Of a stretch of 64,000 bases of DNA, positions 44,342 to 56,900 are shown one piece after another (within the stretch, counting starts at the first letter, position 1; every line of letters begins with the position of its first letter). Source of the stretch: Nigrospora sphaerica (taxonomy: Eukaryota > Ascomycota > Sordariomycetes > Amphisphaeriales > Apiosporaceae); assembly GCA_018287875.1 (NCBI GenBank), contig JAGVVL010000005.1, positions 1 through 64,000 on the forward strand, read 5' to 3'. A model generated the notes under the pieces. The model did no database searches. It had not been told where the DNA came from and worked only from the letters and a program-made list of their open reading frames with translations. Both the position numbers and the translations under genes were made by a program.

Positions 44342-47135
44342 TATGACACGGCCTCGAGCCGTTTGCCAGAGAACACGGCGGACGTCACGTGCTTGCGACA
44401 GATGTAGACATCGCAGGACAAAAGTGAGTATCTCTCGCCTACTTCCGCAGTCTATTGCCCAACTGTTCTGGTTGCTATCTGCAAGTCCTTTTTCAAGTTC
44501 ATTTCTTTAACAGTTGTCGTATCTCTACGGCCGTGACTTCTCTCCTATTAATGATATCCGCCGTTCCCATTTCATTCTGCCACTGTTCATTTTCGCGTTC
44601 TGTGACAAGCCCTTGTCGAAAGTTTTGGCAGCAACCTCTGGTTACGCTATTTAAGTTTCTGAGACTGTATTTTTCTAGATCAAGGTATCAACCAGCTGAG
44701 CCTAGCTGTGATGGAGGTACAAAGCTCTTTTCATTGACAATTTCTGCTGCTCCAGTGTGATGGACGAAATCCGTGCGGCGCTTGCAAACTCCGGTCCTTT
44801 CCATGCGGGTACAATTTGGCCATTCCCAGGTCTTCGCATGGTGGATCTACCAAGGTGACCGCGAACCCTACCCAATTCGAATTCTCGCCAAGGGTTCTAC
44901 AAAAAGATCTGGATAATGCAGTCATCCAGCCAAGCTGTGAGTGGAGGGCCCCTCCACTGTGGACACCTTGGGACAGGACCAGTACCAAGAAGCTCGAGCA
45001 TCTTTATTTTCGACGATTACCGACGCCTGAAAGCTGCATTTGGAAATCACTTGGTGCAGGTAATTTTGGTTCGGAATCTCGGTCAGAAATGAAGAATGCG
45101 AGTGGCCTTGCGTCGGCTCCAGATGGAGCCTACCAACCTCAATGGAGAATGCTGCAAGACACCACTGGCAGACTGTGTAAGTCGTTTCTCATCTCTGTCC
45201 CCAATCCCTTCTTTGGGCTGTTCGTATCTGTTAGCACATAACAGTGGCTCAGACGCCGCAAAGGAATACTGCTGCTGATACATCACTACCTAGTATACTT
45301 TGACGACTCTGCAGATGTATCGTATCTTCAGTGGATCCGCCTGGTCAGCGCGAATGTATGTGGCCCTTCAGACTTCACACTAGATCCTCAACGACATATG
45401 GTTGTCGAGGGCCTGCCATCTCTACCGCTGTCGGGATTTTTCGACGGCATCCTCCCAAGAAGAAGCACTGCAGACAAGCTGATCGACAACTACTTTGTGA
45501 ACGTAAGTGACATACCCGAGCAATCCTATTTGATCCACGCTAATCGGATATAGACAACGGGGCTCATTGAGCTTTTCGATCAACAGCTGTTTCGTATGCA
45601 GGTTGATCGATTCTATGAGAGTCCCACAGAAATTATGACGTCTGCACTATGTACGATCTATATGGTTTTTGCCCTTGGTTGTGTCTTAGCCCGACCAATA
45701 CCACAAGGTACCGTTGAGGCTGTCGAAGGCGTATTCCGATCCGACAGCACTGCTCGAGCCGACTTCTTGTTCCGTCGGACGAAAAGTCTTATCGATCCAG
45801 TTTGCGGGCTCGAAGACGCCGACTTTTGGTCTATCCAAGTGCTTGCTTTGATGTCGTTGTACACGCTGTCGATATCGAAGCACACTGCATCATATGCCTA
45901 TTGCGGTAAGTCCTGTTTCGAAGCAGGAAGAGTTTTGCGTTGTAAAACTAATGATGAAGTCTCAGGCATGGCAATTCGATCTGCATTTGCTCTCGGCCTT
46001 CACAGGCGAGATTGTGATTCTCAGTTCACGCCGATCCAGATAAAATCACGGCGGAACCTATGGAGGTCGCTCTTTGTTCTCGATAGGTTTCTTGCTGCCT
46101 CTCTAGGCCGACCAATGGCGATTCTCATGGCGGATGCCCCTAGTTGGCTCCTTGATGCTCCGGAAGAGAGGGCCCGACCAGAGCTCTCCCTTGAGGAGGA
46201 CCACGAGCGCATCAGTACGGTCGCGCTTAGTGCCGCGGTACGGACCTGCCACGCTATCGGTACGACGCTTCGGACGACCTACTCGAGAAGCAGGGAATCT
46301 CGTGAGGACGACAATGCTCCCACACAGCAACTCGAGCGCTGGAACGACGCACTTGATCCGGCCCTCTATTGGTGCCAGCCCCTTGGCGGGGTAAGCAACT
46401 CCAGTCAGAGTATCGCCATCCTCCACGTCAATATCCTGCATTGCTATGCCATCCTCCTTTTCACGCGCCATGCCTTCCAGAACATGGTTGAAAAAGCACA
46501 CAAGCTGCGCTCGGGGAATCCTACAGTATGCCAGGGCTCTATAAAGAGACGGAAGGCCAAGTTCAATCGTGTATTGAGGCCTCTCAGCACATTTTGATGC
46601 TGGCCCAGGCTGCTGTGCGTGCGAATTACCTCCTTGCTCGGATCCATTTGTATTGTACGTTTCCCTCCCCCAAGCTTCATACCACCATTACGCATCATGC
46701 GCCTATGGGAGGAGTTCAAATTTTCATTAAGAATGCAAAACTCTAGTTTTCTTCTATGGCATGTAAGCTGACATCAAAAGGAAACCTGTGTTCATGGCAG
46801 GTCTGATCATCTTGAGCAACGATCTGGCAGCGCCAAACCACGTATCTAATGCGGAGAATTACATCCAGAGCTGTAAATCTATTCTCAGATACTGCTCCCA
46901 AGACGACCCGCAGGCGAGAAAGATGCTGTGGATCATCGGTGCGTTCGACGAGGCGAACAAAACCCACTCGCTACGAGCAACAAAGCCACCCCTCTCCGGG
47001 TGCGGTGACCCCATGGTCAGCACATCATCTCACGATGTCGAGTGCAATGTCAACGCACAAGCTTCCTCCCAAAACCCAATTCATTCCACATCAGTGTCTG
47101 ACTGGACCTGTCCCTATCCCTATCATGAGCTTTAG
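44342..47135 (+). CDS. Multi-exon Zn2Cys6 regulator with fungal_trans domain
   Basis: Exon 1 (44342-44423) ends ACDRCRHRRTK; after a GTGAGT..CAG intron (44424-44755) exon 2 resumes CDGRNPCGACKLRSFPC, so splicing rebuilds a perfect six-cysteine cluster. Further introns with good ends lie at 45177-45244, 45503-45553 and 45906-45965, the last joining YAYCG to MAIRSAFALGLHR. The middle homology region of fungal regulators is clear, including MAIRSAFALGLHRRD and RRNLWRSLFVLDRFLAASLG. The reading then shifts near 46,530, probably splices near 46,650-46,790, and ends with MAGLIILSND and a stop at 47133-47135. At least two frame problems (about 45,300 and 46,530) remain. Expected to be a nuclear sequence-specific activator; targets unknown. 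Confidence 0.82.
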
Positions 47136-47396
47136 GCAATTCCTCGTATCTGTGTGGTCTAGTTGGACGCGTGAGGGATCAGTAGTCCCTGGTGATTGCG
47201 ACATTAACTTTCATTTTTCTAGCTTCTAGACTTCAAAATGACAAATATTATCACAGCGGATGGTATGGCAGCTGCGCCGTGTGCTCTTTCACTTATGTAA
47301 TTTACTTTTGGATAGTATATCCTTATACCTTCATCGACGTATATCGGCGACATCCCAGCCCCTGGTCCTTAAACCGTGATAGATATCAACATATTA

Positions 47397-49247
47397 ACGT
47401 AGGTGCCACCCATGTGGCGCACCCAACCAAGTGGCGCACCTACTGCTAAATCGCGATCGATCAACTTCACGACATTACACATCCACAAATAAAAATGGCT
47501 GCCTCTTCTCAAGAAGCTCAATTAATCCTTGCTATCCAATCTCTTGAAAATAACCCTCAAAGTAGCCGCCGAGCGACCGCGAAGATCTACAACGTCCCAG
47601 AAACCACCCTACGTCGAAGAATGGCCGGCACGCCTTCGAAGGCCGAGCAGGGCAGCGCAACTTCTCGATTAACGAGACTGGAAGAAAGGGTGATTGTTGA
47701 ATACATAATTGACCTGGATTCGCGAGGTTCTCACCCGGCTGCGCGACGTGGAAGATATGGCCAATGTTATTGCCGAGGCGCGTGACGCGTCACGCGTCGG
47801 GACGCATTGGGCCTCGAACTTCATCAAGCGACAACCACAGCTGAAAACGCGTCTTTCGCGTGTACGACTACCAGAGGGCCCTCTGCGAGGATCCTGAAAA
47901 GATTGCGGCTTGGTTCGAGCTTTTCCGCAGCATGAAAGCGAAGTTCGGCATCCTCGACGACGATATGTACAACTTCGACGAGACCGGCTTCATAATGGGC
48001 CAGATCGCGTCCTCTATGGTCGTTACGGGTGCTGATCGCGGCGGAAACAAAAGAAGATCCAGCCTGGCAACCGGGAATGGGCTACCGCGATCCAAGGCGT
48101 GTGTGCGGATGGCTGGTGCGTTCCGCCGTTCATAGCGGTAAAGGGCAAGACTCATCTCGCGAACTGGTACGCCGACAGCACCCTACCACGCGACTGGGTA
48201 ATTAAACCGACTTAAATGGATGGACCAACAACGAGACAGGCCTGGACTGGGTTCGGCATTTCGATAAACACACGGCGTCGCGCGCAAAGGTCAATATCGG
48301 TTATTAGTGATCGACGGGCACGAGAGCCACGTTTCGGCCGATTTCCAGGCTTTCTGCAGGGAGAAGAACATCATCACGATCTCTATGCCTCCGCACTCGT
48401 CGCATCTTCTCCAGCCACTTGACGTTGGGTGTTTTGGTCCACTAAAGCGGGCGTACGGTCGCGAGATCGAAGGGTTTATGAAATCGCACGTAAACCACAT
48501 CACGAAGGCTGAGTTCTTATCGCCTTCCAGGCCGCATTTTCAAAGGTCTTTACACCCGACAATGTCAAGGCCGGATTTAAAGGAGCCGGTATAGTTCCTC
48601 TCGACCCGGATAGGGTCATATCGAAGCTCGATGTGAAGTTGTCGACGCCTTCACCGACAAGGAGCCTCCCAGCCGCGACCATCCCATGGGCCTCTCAGAC
48701 GCCGCATAACCCAACCGAGGCGACTTCACAGACGGACTTCATTAAAAGTCGAGTCCGCCGTCACCAGGGAAGCTCACCGACACCGATTTTATCGGCAGTT
48801 GACCAGATTGCGAAGGGTACGATGGCGATTATGCACGAGAATGCCCTCTTGAAGGCTGAGATCCGTTGCCTTCGAGAAGCAAATATCGGCCTCGCTAAAC
48901 GTCGTAGGGCAAAGAAAACACATGTAAGGCAAGGGGAACACTTACTATCGCCGAAGGACAAGATCTCATAGATCAAAAGGATGCGGATACACAGTTGAGG
49001 GAGGAAACGCGTGCGGGTAGTAGTCGTGCAAGGAAGGCGCAGCCGCGCGAAAGGCGCTGTGGCATCTGCGGAAAGACCGGTCATAATGCGCGCACCTGTG
49101 TAATGGTTGAAGAAACATCCGAAGAGTAGGATTCCGATCAGTTTGGATTGATTTAGGGCGGTTTGGTTGAGTAATCGATTGATTAGTCGCGAGAGTGCTC
49201 TGAGGTGCGCCACTTGGTTGGATGCGCCACATGGATGGCACCTACGT
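47397..49247 (+). mobile_element. Fot1-like pogo transposon, complete ends
   Basis: 1,851 bp. The 5' terminal repeat starts ACGTAGGTGCCACC at 47397 and the 3' end finishes GGTGGCACC-like GGCACCTACGT at 49247; the inverted repeats are about 45 bp with two mismatches and contain an internal repeated GTGGCGCAC. TA lies on both sides (47395-47396, 49248-49249). Length and repeat size match the Fot1 group. It inserted so that only 16 bp separate its right target site from the right-arm boundary at 49266. Confidence 0.93.
47495..49128 (+). pseudogene. Fot1-like transposase (HTH, DD35D, CCHC), frameshifted
   Basis: The N-terminus MAASSQEAQLILAIQSLENN leads into a psq-type helix-turn-helix (RATAKIYNVPETTLRRRMAG). 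Later blocks are WASNFIKRQ, DDMYNFDETGFIMGQIASSM (first Asp), QPGNREWATAIQGVCADGW, LLVIDGHESH with a third Asp 35 residues later in LLQPLDVGCFGPLKR, and a C-terminal CCHC knuckle RRCGICGKTGHNARTC before the stop at 49126-49128. About six frame changes are needed, several at homopolymers, plus one stop near 48,215. Catalytic residues are all conserved, indicating recent loss or sequence error. Confidence 0.88.
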
Positions 49248-50397
49248 TAGGACTTTTCGCTTTTTATCTCACCCGGCCCCTCTCTATTGTAGGGCAGCAG
49301 CGGGACGGACCGGCAGAGGCGATGACGGAACAGGAATGGACAGGACAACCGAAGAACCACTCTCCCGTGCTACCGCCCGTGGTGGCTGGATAACCAGGAG
49401 CTCCACAAAGCAGCTTCTCAGGTGTAAGGGTGTGCTACCAATCTCCGACAGGTCGCTGATTGGATACACAACGCAAGGATGGCCACAGGAGTATGCGCCT
49501 CGTCTGGCTGACAGGGTTTGCTACACCTCCGTCTTCCCGTTCATGATAGCCTATTACGATTCCGATGCACCTGCTCCGCCATCAAACTTGGCAGGTCTTA
49601 GATCACGGCGATGACAGGCTCGCCGGCTATGTTCCGGTTGCTTCCACAAGGCACTTGAGGTAGGGAGCTGCCCCACAAATGCGCGTGGTACTGGTGATGC
49701 TCTGAGCTGCCATCCATGTTTGGCGGAAGCGAAGCCTTATCACATGAGTGCCGCAAGAATATATCTTACAACCTAATTGACATATCGCTACACATCAGGG
49801 GTTGCTAATCATCGCTACCTAGTCCATTGCCAAATGAAGGCAGCGCAAATTAGTTACGTAACCGCTCCTAACTGGTGCCAGTAGCTCATCACTGTCCATG
49901 GCGTAGATGTAACCCCCTGAGAATAGGTAACCCGAGGGGCTGTTTGCCGGGGAGTCCTCCCTCCCACCTTTTTTCTCTTGCCATTTTTCTGCAGGGCCTC
50001 CCAACTTCAGCCGGATCATCTGGCCAAATCATGAATTAGCTGCCCTCACGAATTGCCAGCGCAGCAAAACGAAAGCAAGCGAGACCGAGGAACGCGGGGC
50101 TGAGTAAGGGTCGAACGATGGCCCCTGCCAAGCTAGCAACTGAAATGGCTCTTGTTTTCTTTTCGCTGTTCGCCCATCGAGATGCTCTCGGTCTCCTACC
50201 TCCCTTTCTAAAGACAGGCCGTGGACGTTTCAGATAAGCAGTTGCTTTGCGACGTCGCGGTGCATACCCCGCCCAGCCTCCTCATATTCCTGCTTTGTGC
50301 CGGAGTCAGCCGCCAGCATGTCCACTTTCCGCGAAGCCAAGCTCATGTATGCAATCGACAAGCGGCCGTGGGCGATGGGATCCGGGGTACTCGACGA

Positions 50398-50940
50398 TCA
50401 GCACGAGTTTCGTCGAAGAACAGGATGTCGGTGGGAGGATAAGGTCTTCTGGTGCGGATCCGGGCTTTGCAAGTCGACTAACATGTCTCCTTCCTTGATG
50501 AAGACAAGCGTGGTGCGCAAGTTGCTACTCGTCCGTAGCCGTCGTAGGATAACGGCGGCCTCCTCTTCTGGGCGGCCTCTCAACATCTCGAGTAGCTCGG
50601 TGGTGTCCTTCAGCTGCTCAGCGAGGTGCTGATACTTCCGTCGCAGATTCGCATGCGGCGTCGTATCAGGGTCATGGTCGTATTCACACTCGGTGCTGCG
50701 CTTGCGGCAAATACCACAGGCAGGCCTCACGCCGTCACATTTCGTCTTGCGGGAACGGCATCTCGTGCAAGCGAGTTGTATCAATTTTCGCTTGCGCACA
50801 GTCTCTCGAGGGTTGTTTTGCGGGCTGTTTTGCGGCAAATCTCTACTCTCCGTGTTGGGTAAGAGTTGACGAAGTGGATGCAGCATCAGGGGATGTCGGG
50901 CGTTCTTTCCCAGGGATGGTAGAGTGCCGCGTCTCAACAC
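50398..50940 (-). CDS. Zn2Cys6 DNA-binding-domain protein, short (right arm)
   Basis: Mirrored copy of the 37,893-38,435 gene, reading toward the spacer. The six cysteines and the helix are identical; the only residue change I found is Asp for Asn after the cluster (DPDTTP against DPNTTP). An intact frame in both arms, while the neighbouring sibling is broken in both, could reflect selection, gene conversion or simply youth of the duplication. Confidence 0.75.
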   Translation of the reverse strand: MLRRGTLPSLGKNARHPLMLHPLRQLLPNTESRDLPQNSPQNNPRETVRKRKLIQLACTRCRSRKTKCDGVRPACGICRKRSTECEYDHDPDTTPHANLRRKYQHLAEQLKDTTELLEMLRGRPEEEAAVILRRLRTSSNLRTTLVFIKEGDMLVDLQSPDPHQKTLSSHRHPVLRRNSC

Positions 50941-51489
50941 CGTAAGTATAAAGACGCCTTTAGGAGTGTGAAAGGCTTATAGCAAACTCGAATAGGTGGT
51001 TAAGTAGTGCCTGCGTGACTTCTAATGGCATGTGTAAACGGAAAGAACTGCTCCTAGCTGAGAGTCTTCCGAGTTTATAGGGCCCGTAGGGACAAAGTGC
51101 CCATGTGCACTGTGACTACACTGTCAGTAGCTGTCCCTCGGGCTGTTCCCCGCCGTTTGATTGCATGCCAATTTTTGGGGAGGTGGTCTTCGAAGGAGCA
51201 CCGCGATCATGGTGGGGGTAAAGAAAGCACTGGGCTGCACAGCGGCCAATGAGTAATTCCAGAGACGCATGGGGTTGCCGTCAGCCTAGAAGCAAGGCAT
51301 CACCTACGCCAGCTCGAGTAAAGAGGCTATACAGTTCATGGCGACCAGGCCGTACACGCTGCCTCTACCGCCTACCACGTGCGCAGAGCCGGGTTGTGTA
51401 AGCCTGGGACGACCGTATAGCTAGACAAAACGCTGAAAACCTCTGGATATTAATCCTCAACCGCAGGGAACGGGCCGGGCTGAAACAAT

Positions 51490-52182
51490 CTACCAGCCGC
51501 CAATCCGTGTTCTGTTCCCGTCGGTCATCGATACAGCGGCAGCGGCCAGGGCGTTGGAACCCCTCGCACACCATGCAGCCTTGCCAGCAGCCCCATTCTC
51601 TTGGTAGCAGACGAAGCCGGGCGTCGCTATTGCCTCCTCTTCTGCGTACCTTAGCCGCCAAGGCCTCGGGCTTGTATCGGGTTGTCTCTAGTCCACCCTC
51701 TTGATGTGTGTTGTGGAGCTCTCCGTAAAGGGGAGCAATGGGCGACGGCGTGGGATGCAGCCAGGATGCTCGACAATCAACACGAGTTCCGTCGATGAAG
51801 AAGACTCGTATGGGCCGATGCGGTCTACTGATGTACGTGGAACCTAAAGCCGTCACGTAGCAGGCGCCCCTCCTTACCGAAGCCGACCACGGTGTGCACA
51901 CTACTATTCCCCCGGAGCTGTTCAAGGATGCGAGCAGCTTCCTCGTCAGGACGGGTTCGCAACAACCCGAGAAGACGAAAGTAACCCTCCACCCTCCCGA
52001 CAAGCTGTTCGTACTCCCGTCTCAGACTCGCATGCGGCGTTGTACCGGGATCGTCGTCGTCGTCGTCGTCGTCGTCGTAGTCGCACTCGCACTCGGTGCG
52101 GTGCTGGCGGCAAGCGCCGAAGCCGGGCTTCTCGCCGTCCCATTTCGCTGTTGGGGGCGGCATCTCGTCCAAGCGACCTCTA
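51490..52182 (-). pseudogene. Decayed Zn2Cys6 regulator N-terminus (right arm)
   Basis: Mirror of 36,651-37,343 with the same lost cysteines and the same (GAC)8 run. The frame breaks differ slightly: here the Asp-run frame ends in KEGRLLRDGFRF, whereas the left copy reads on into ACYVTALGS, a one-base difference in a homopolymer. Confidence 0.75.
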
Positions 52183-52634
52183 CGGGCACCGGTCTGTCGG
52201 GTTTGTAGCTGGGGCTCGCTACGCTCGGCTGCGGGACGTGGTTGACGTCGTGGTCGAAACATCGGAGGTTGTCAAGTATTTTGCTCTCCGAGCAAGGCAG
52301 GGCGCGTACCTTGGGGAACGAAAGGAGGAACGCGCCGAAGGCGTGTGTGCCCCAAACAGTCCGGGCAAGTGCAAACGAGCCGCCCGGTGGTGCGGGCGGG
52401 TACGCCAGTGGGATGGGCGAAGGGGAAGCAGTGCCGTCTACTGGGAGTCTTCTGGGGTTATGGGACCGGGGGCGGAGCATCTATGCGCCCTGTGACTACA
52501 GCAATGGCGAATAACCACAAGGAGCCGCCGGCCTTTATGCACGAAGGCATGCCGTCGAGAAAGGGGCTACTGAAGCCCTTTCGCATGGTGCCGAGAGGCC
52601 ACGTTGTCGTTGTTGGGGGCCACCTTTGGGCCGG

Positions 52635-53975
52635 CAGGCAGAGGCCCCCTTAGGCCTGCTCCGCGATTGGTTTATAGGACAAGGGCCCGGGCAACCGGTG
52701 CTAGAAGGGGCCTATATCGTCCGGTGGCCATTGCCCTTAGCCAGGACGGCGTTCACGCAACAGACCGTCTGGCTGCCCGCACTTGTGTCGTGGGAAGAGC
52801 ACACAACATGGAAACTCTTAGCGGGGGCTCATGTGTGCAAACAGGGGTTGCCACCGAACTCATCACGACCCGTCCTAGGGTGGCTGTAGGTAATAAGTGT
52901 AGGGTGCTGGATCTTCGGCCTGTCTGGGGGAGGGACGGCGTGTGCTCTAGGGCGCAGGCGGGCAAAGCAAAACACAAGCAACTCGAGCGTAATACGTTGA
53001 GAGCATGGCGACGCATTTTGTGCTGCAAGGCATCCGGTCCATCTATGGCGGCAAAATCATGCCATCTTCCTCCTCCTCCATACCTCTGAGGTTCATATGA
53101 AAGTAGACGGGGTGGAATCCCGTCCTCGTTAGTCCTTTCCCACGCATCGCTCGATGCCCCTGGCGCGGGCGCAGACACCCGTGGATATACCAACCACAGG
53201 CCCCCGCTGTTCCCCCTAGCGATAGATGGCGAATAGGTAGGTGTATAGAGAAGAAGACCATTCACCCTTAGAGGTCATATTTGTGTTGGCTAATGAACAT
53301 TTCGCCACGGGGTACGCGAAGCAGTTCGATTCCAGTTGTGTTCAGCGAGGGTCGCGGTAGGCTATGAATGATAGACGGATGTGCTGGGCACCCCGGCTGG
53401 TCTTGTTCCGGGGCTCGTCGTCGCCGTCTTTGATTTGCCGAAAGGCCTGGGGACAAGACAGGCCGTCCAGCTGCCTGCGCTTGCGTCCCGAGAAACTAAT
53501 CAAAGCTTGTAGTAAGGGTTCACGCGTTGCAAACAAACATTGCCACTGGGATCGTTGCGACCCGGTGGAGGGATGGCGTCCACTTCAGGAGTGCAGACAG
53601 GCAAAGAAAGATGCGGGGAAACAGAGCCTGCTATGTCGAGCGCGTGGCAAAACATGTGCTGAGCCGCAAGATATTTGGCCAGTCTAGCCTGGGGAAACCG
53701 TTAAATCTTCTCGGAGGGCTAAGAGAGAAGCCCCTGTCGTCCGGGCCACATGCGAAGCCGATGTGGCCTGAATCTGTTCTCATGGTTCCCTTCCCACGAA
53801 TCACTCGATGCCCCTGGCGCGGGCGCAGGCATCCGGGAAGACGCCGACCGCGAGTCTCCGCTGTTTTCCCCAGCAGCAGGTAACCAATAGGCGGAGGCAC
53901 AAGGCCGACTATTCATTCTGGATATCGCGCCTGCGTGAGAAAGAAAATGGATTTTCGCCACGGAGTAGGCGATGC
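52635..53975 (-). repeat. Tandem direct duplication of about 650-700 bp (right arm)
   Basis: Mirror of the left-arm duplication at 34,860-36,200 with the same two diverged units. Its presence in both arms shows the tandem duplication predates the inverted duplication. Confidence 0.78.
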
Positions 53976-56900
53976 CGCCCGCTTCTGATTAGGTCGATGG
54001 AAGACGGCGGCAGGCTAGGGGTAAGGGGCAGGTGTATTGGGCACCCGAACAGTCTTACGTCCGGGCTGGTCGTCGCTGTCGCCCCGGCCTTGGCACTAAG
54101 GCTAAGCTAACTTACTCTTAGTTGCTTTCTATCCCCCTCGCCCTGGCCTGTTAGGACATCAATTCACAGTACCCAAAGATGGGGATCCTCGCCCCATACG
54201 TCATAAAGGACGGGATCGCAAAGAAGAAGCCATGGCCTTATCGCAGACAGGGGGCGAACCGTGGTTTACGGCCCGTAAGAAGGGATCGCCACGTCGGTGC
54301 GTGCCGTTTGTACGCATGTAAAGATTTTGTAAAATGGATTTCGACGATGAGTAGACCGTCTTCGGGATGACTCGCTGTATTATTTGGGCGACAAAGTATG
54401 CGAAATGCGATTCGCAAGAGGTGATGGCGGTTGCCGCGTCTCGTGGGGAGGGTTCCACCAGACGTCACGATCTCGATGTAGACAGGATCACAGTATAAAT
54501 AATACGGAATTGGAAGCGCGTACGCCCTATAGACCGGGCCTCTAATAGCACGCATAACCCAAGCCTTGTAGCAGCTGATGTCAATGCCATAGAGAACAAC
54601 AAATGCCGCCTTCCGCGCGGCACGCCCCAACGAGACGACCGCTGCTGGTATATACCAGATTGGTCGCCGGCCCTTGTCGAACCGGCCGTGCGCGCCACGT
54701 TCCCAAAGCGCAGCACTTGACCAGCTGGTGCTCCAGGCTTCTATCCACAAGACCAGAGGCGGGTTGCACGTACTGGAGGGAAAGCGGTGCATATAGGGCA
54801 TCGGCAGTCGATTGGACGATCGGTACGACGAGGCCGATGAAACATCAGGGGTGAACCGCTGAACTTGGGACGGGTCTATGGGTCGGAGCCGGTGTTAACT
54901 CGCAGCGCATCTAATGGTGAAGTCAGGAGAGCCGTTGCGTAGTAGCTCCATCATGGCTGGGGGCCGCTGGCGTCCACTGAGTCGGGGAGAGGTAGCGGCT
55001 GGCGTTCAACTGAGTTCGGGCCTATGCTAATAACAATGCTCCTTCGGAACGGGGTACGGACTGGAAGGACATACGCAGCTACTAGCACCGTAGAGACCAG
55101 GACTATGGCCACTAAAAACTAGCCGAATGCATACGGGGAGTGGCGGGGACGATGGTGGGGTTAAAGTAGTAACTTGCTCTTATTCCTAAGGAATTTGAAC
55201 TTCATCGGGGTGGCATGATAGTCACTCGCCAAGTACGGGAGCCCCGCAAGGGATATGGTGCGCCATTAGAAGACGCCCTGCAAGGAGCCCCAGCACCGTC
55301 GTCTCCCTCTCCTGTTCGGGGCTTTGCTAGCATCAGGGCGTCGACGAAGGCAAGCCGTCTCGTGCCTTTCTTCTCTAACGGACCAGGCTAGTACACAGGA
55401 GGCACGCAACCATGTCTAGTCTTTCGGCACCCTTCTTATTCTCCTGCCTGGGTAGTCTCGAGCGCACGATAAATTCGGGCATGCGCTCGGGCTTGTACGT
55501 GTGCGACGAAGAAGGTGCCCCACACGCCCCCTAGGAACCGATCGGAATAAGACCTCGTTTTCTTCTCTCCATGCGTTCCCATATGTTGAGACACGCCCGA
55601 GCTATACCACGGTCGTTCGGGCTATGCCATCCACTGCCCCCGAAAAATGAAACAAACGGGTCCAGATCCGGCACGGGGCCGAGCGTTGTGCGATGGGAGG
55701 TATCGGAGGAGCACCGCATATGTGCGCAGGCTCGGCCAGCGGCTCGCCGAGGAGTTACGCGAGCATAGCTATGCGGCCCGGCCTATCCATCGAAAGAGCG
55801 ATGCACTCCTACGGGAACGCCGCCTAATACGAGACTGCCTTCGATTTCGTTCTCGAACAATCGTGTGCCGGTGATCGCGGCTGGTGGCTCCGGTAGTTCC
55901 GGAAGCCGCTTTAACAAAGCCATGGTAACGCCAGTGGTTGCGGTTGTAGTCGATTCCATGACCATCATCCGTGTGCACCGGAGGGAGGCCCGACGTAAGG
56001 GTGCGGACGCACGCCTTGGCTTAGGAAGCTTCGTGGTCGCGTGATGCAACAATGTAATGGCATCGTGAAAGAACACATGCCACAACCGGTCGCTGTCCCG
56101 TGTTCCTGCCGGCACACGACGGTATGGCCCGGAAGGGGCGGGATGCAGCCAGGGTGCGCTTGGTCAGGGTACTAGGCCGTGGAATACCGGCGCGTCGATG
56201 ACCGCATCCTTAACGATGTCGAAGAACACCCGAATGGCTGCGAGAACCGTGCTACCTCTAGATTTGGATGCTTTCTCTGGCCCCGACCAGCCTACAAGGG
56301 ATGGCTATCGGTTGTATGCCCCCTCATCGATGCGCCGCGGTTTTTAAGGCGTCTTAGTCGCCATCCGTTCTCGTGGTTCGGGGTTTCGACGTAGGACGAA
56401 ACCCTAGGCCCTCCTGCTCTTTGGTCCCCGTCGCCTACGGCGAAAGAAGGTCGCTACAGAGGCTTCAAGGCCGATCGAAGACGGCTCGACAGAGACGGGG
56501 CGTCTCGGGTAGTACGTTCGTCGACGGATGATGAAGGCCCCGGGTGATACGGATGTCTCGTGTGTCGGCGCGGCAGGGGTGCGATCTTATGCGAAGGACG
56601 GAATGCCTCGAAGCCCTCCGGGGAGGCGGCGGCGCGTCGACGTTCTGGTGGGCGTGGTTGGGGGACGGTTTCTGTCCAGTCGCAAGCGCTCCCATGGCGC
56701 CCGAGCGACGGTTAGCACTGGCGAGGTTCTGCCTAGAGACCGGCAGACGTTGTACCAGATAGTGGCAGTGAGTTAGGTTCTGTGAAGCGAGGCGTCGCGT
56801 GGAAGAGAAAGCGCTTAGTGGGCGTTCTGCGTCGCTTGCCGGAACCCGAGTAGAGAGGGGATTCCCCACCAGACCAGCCCGGCGCGGTGTCTGCCCGTAG

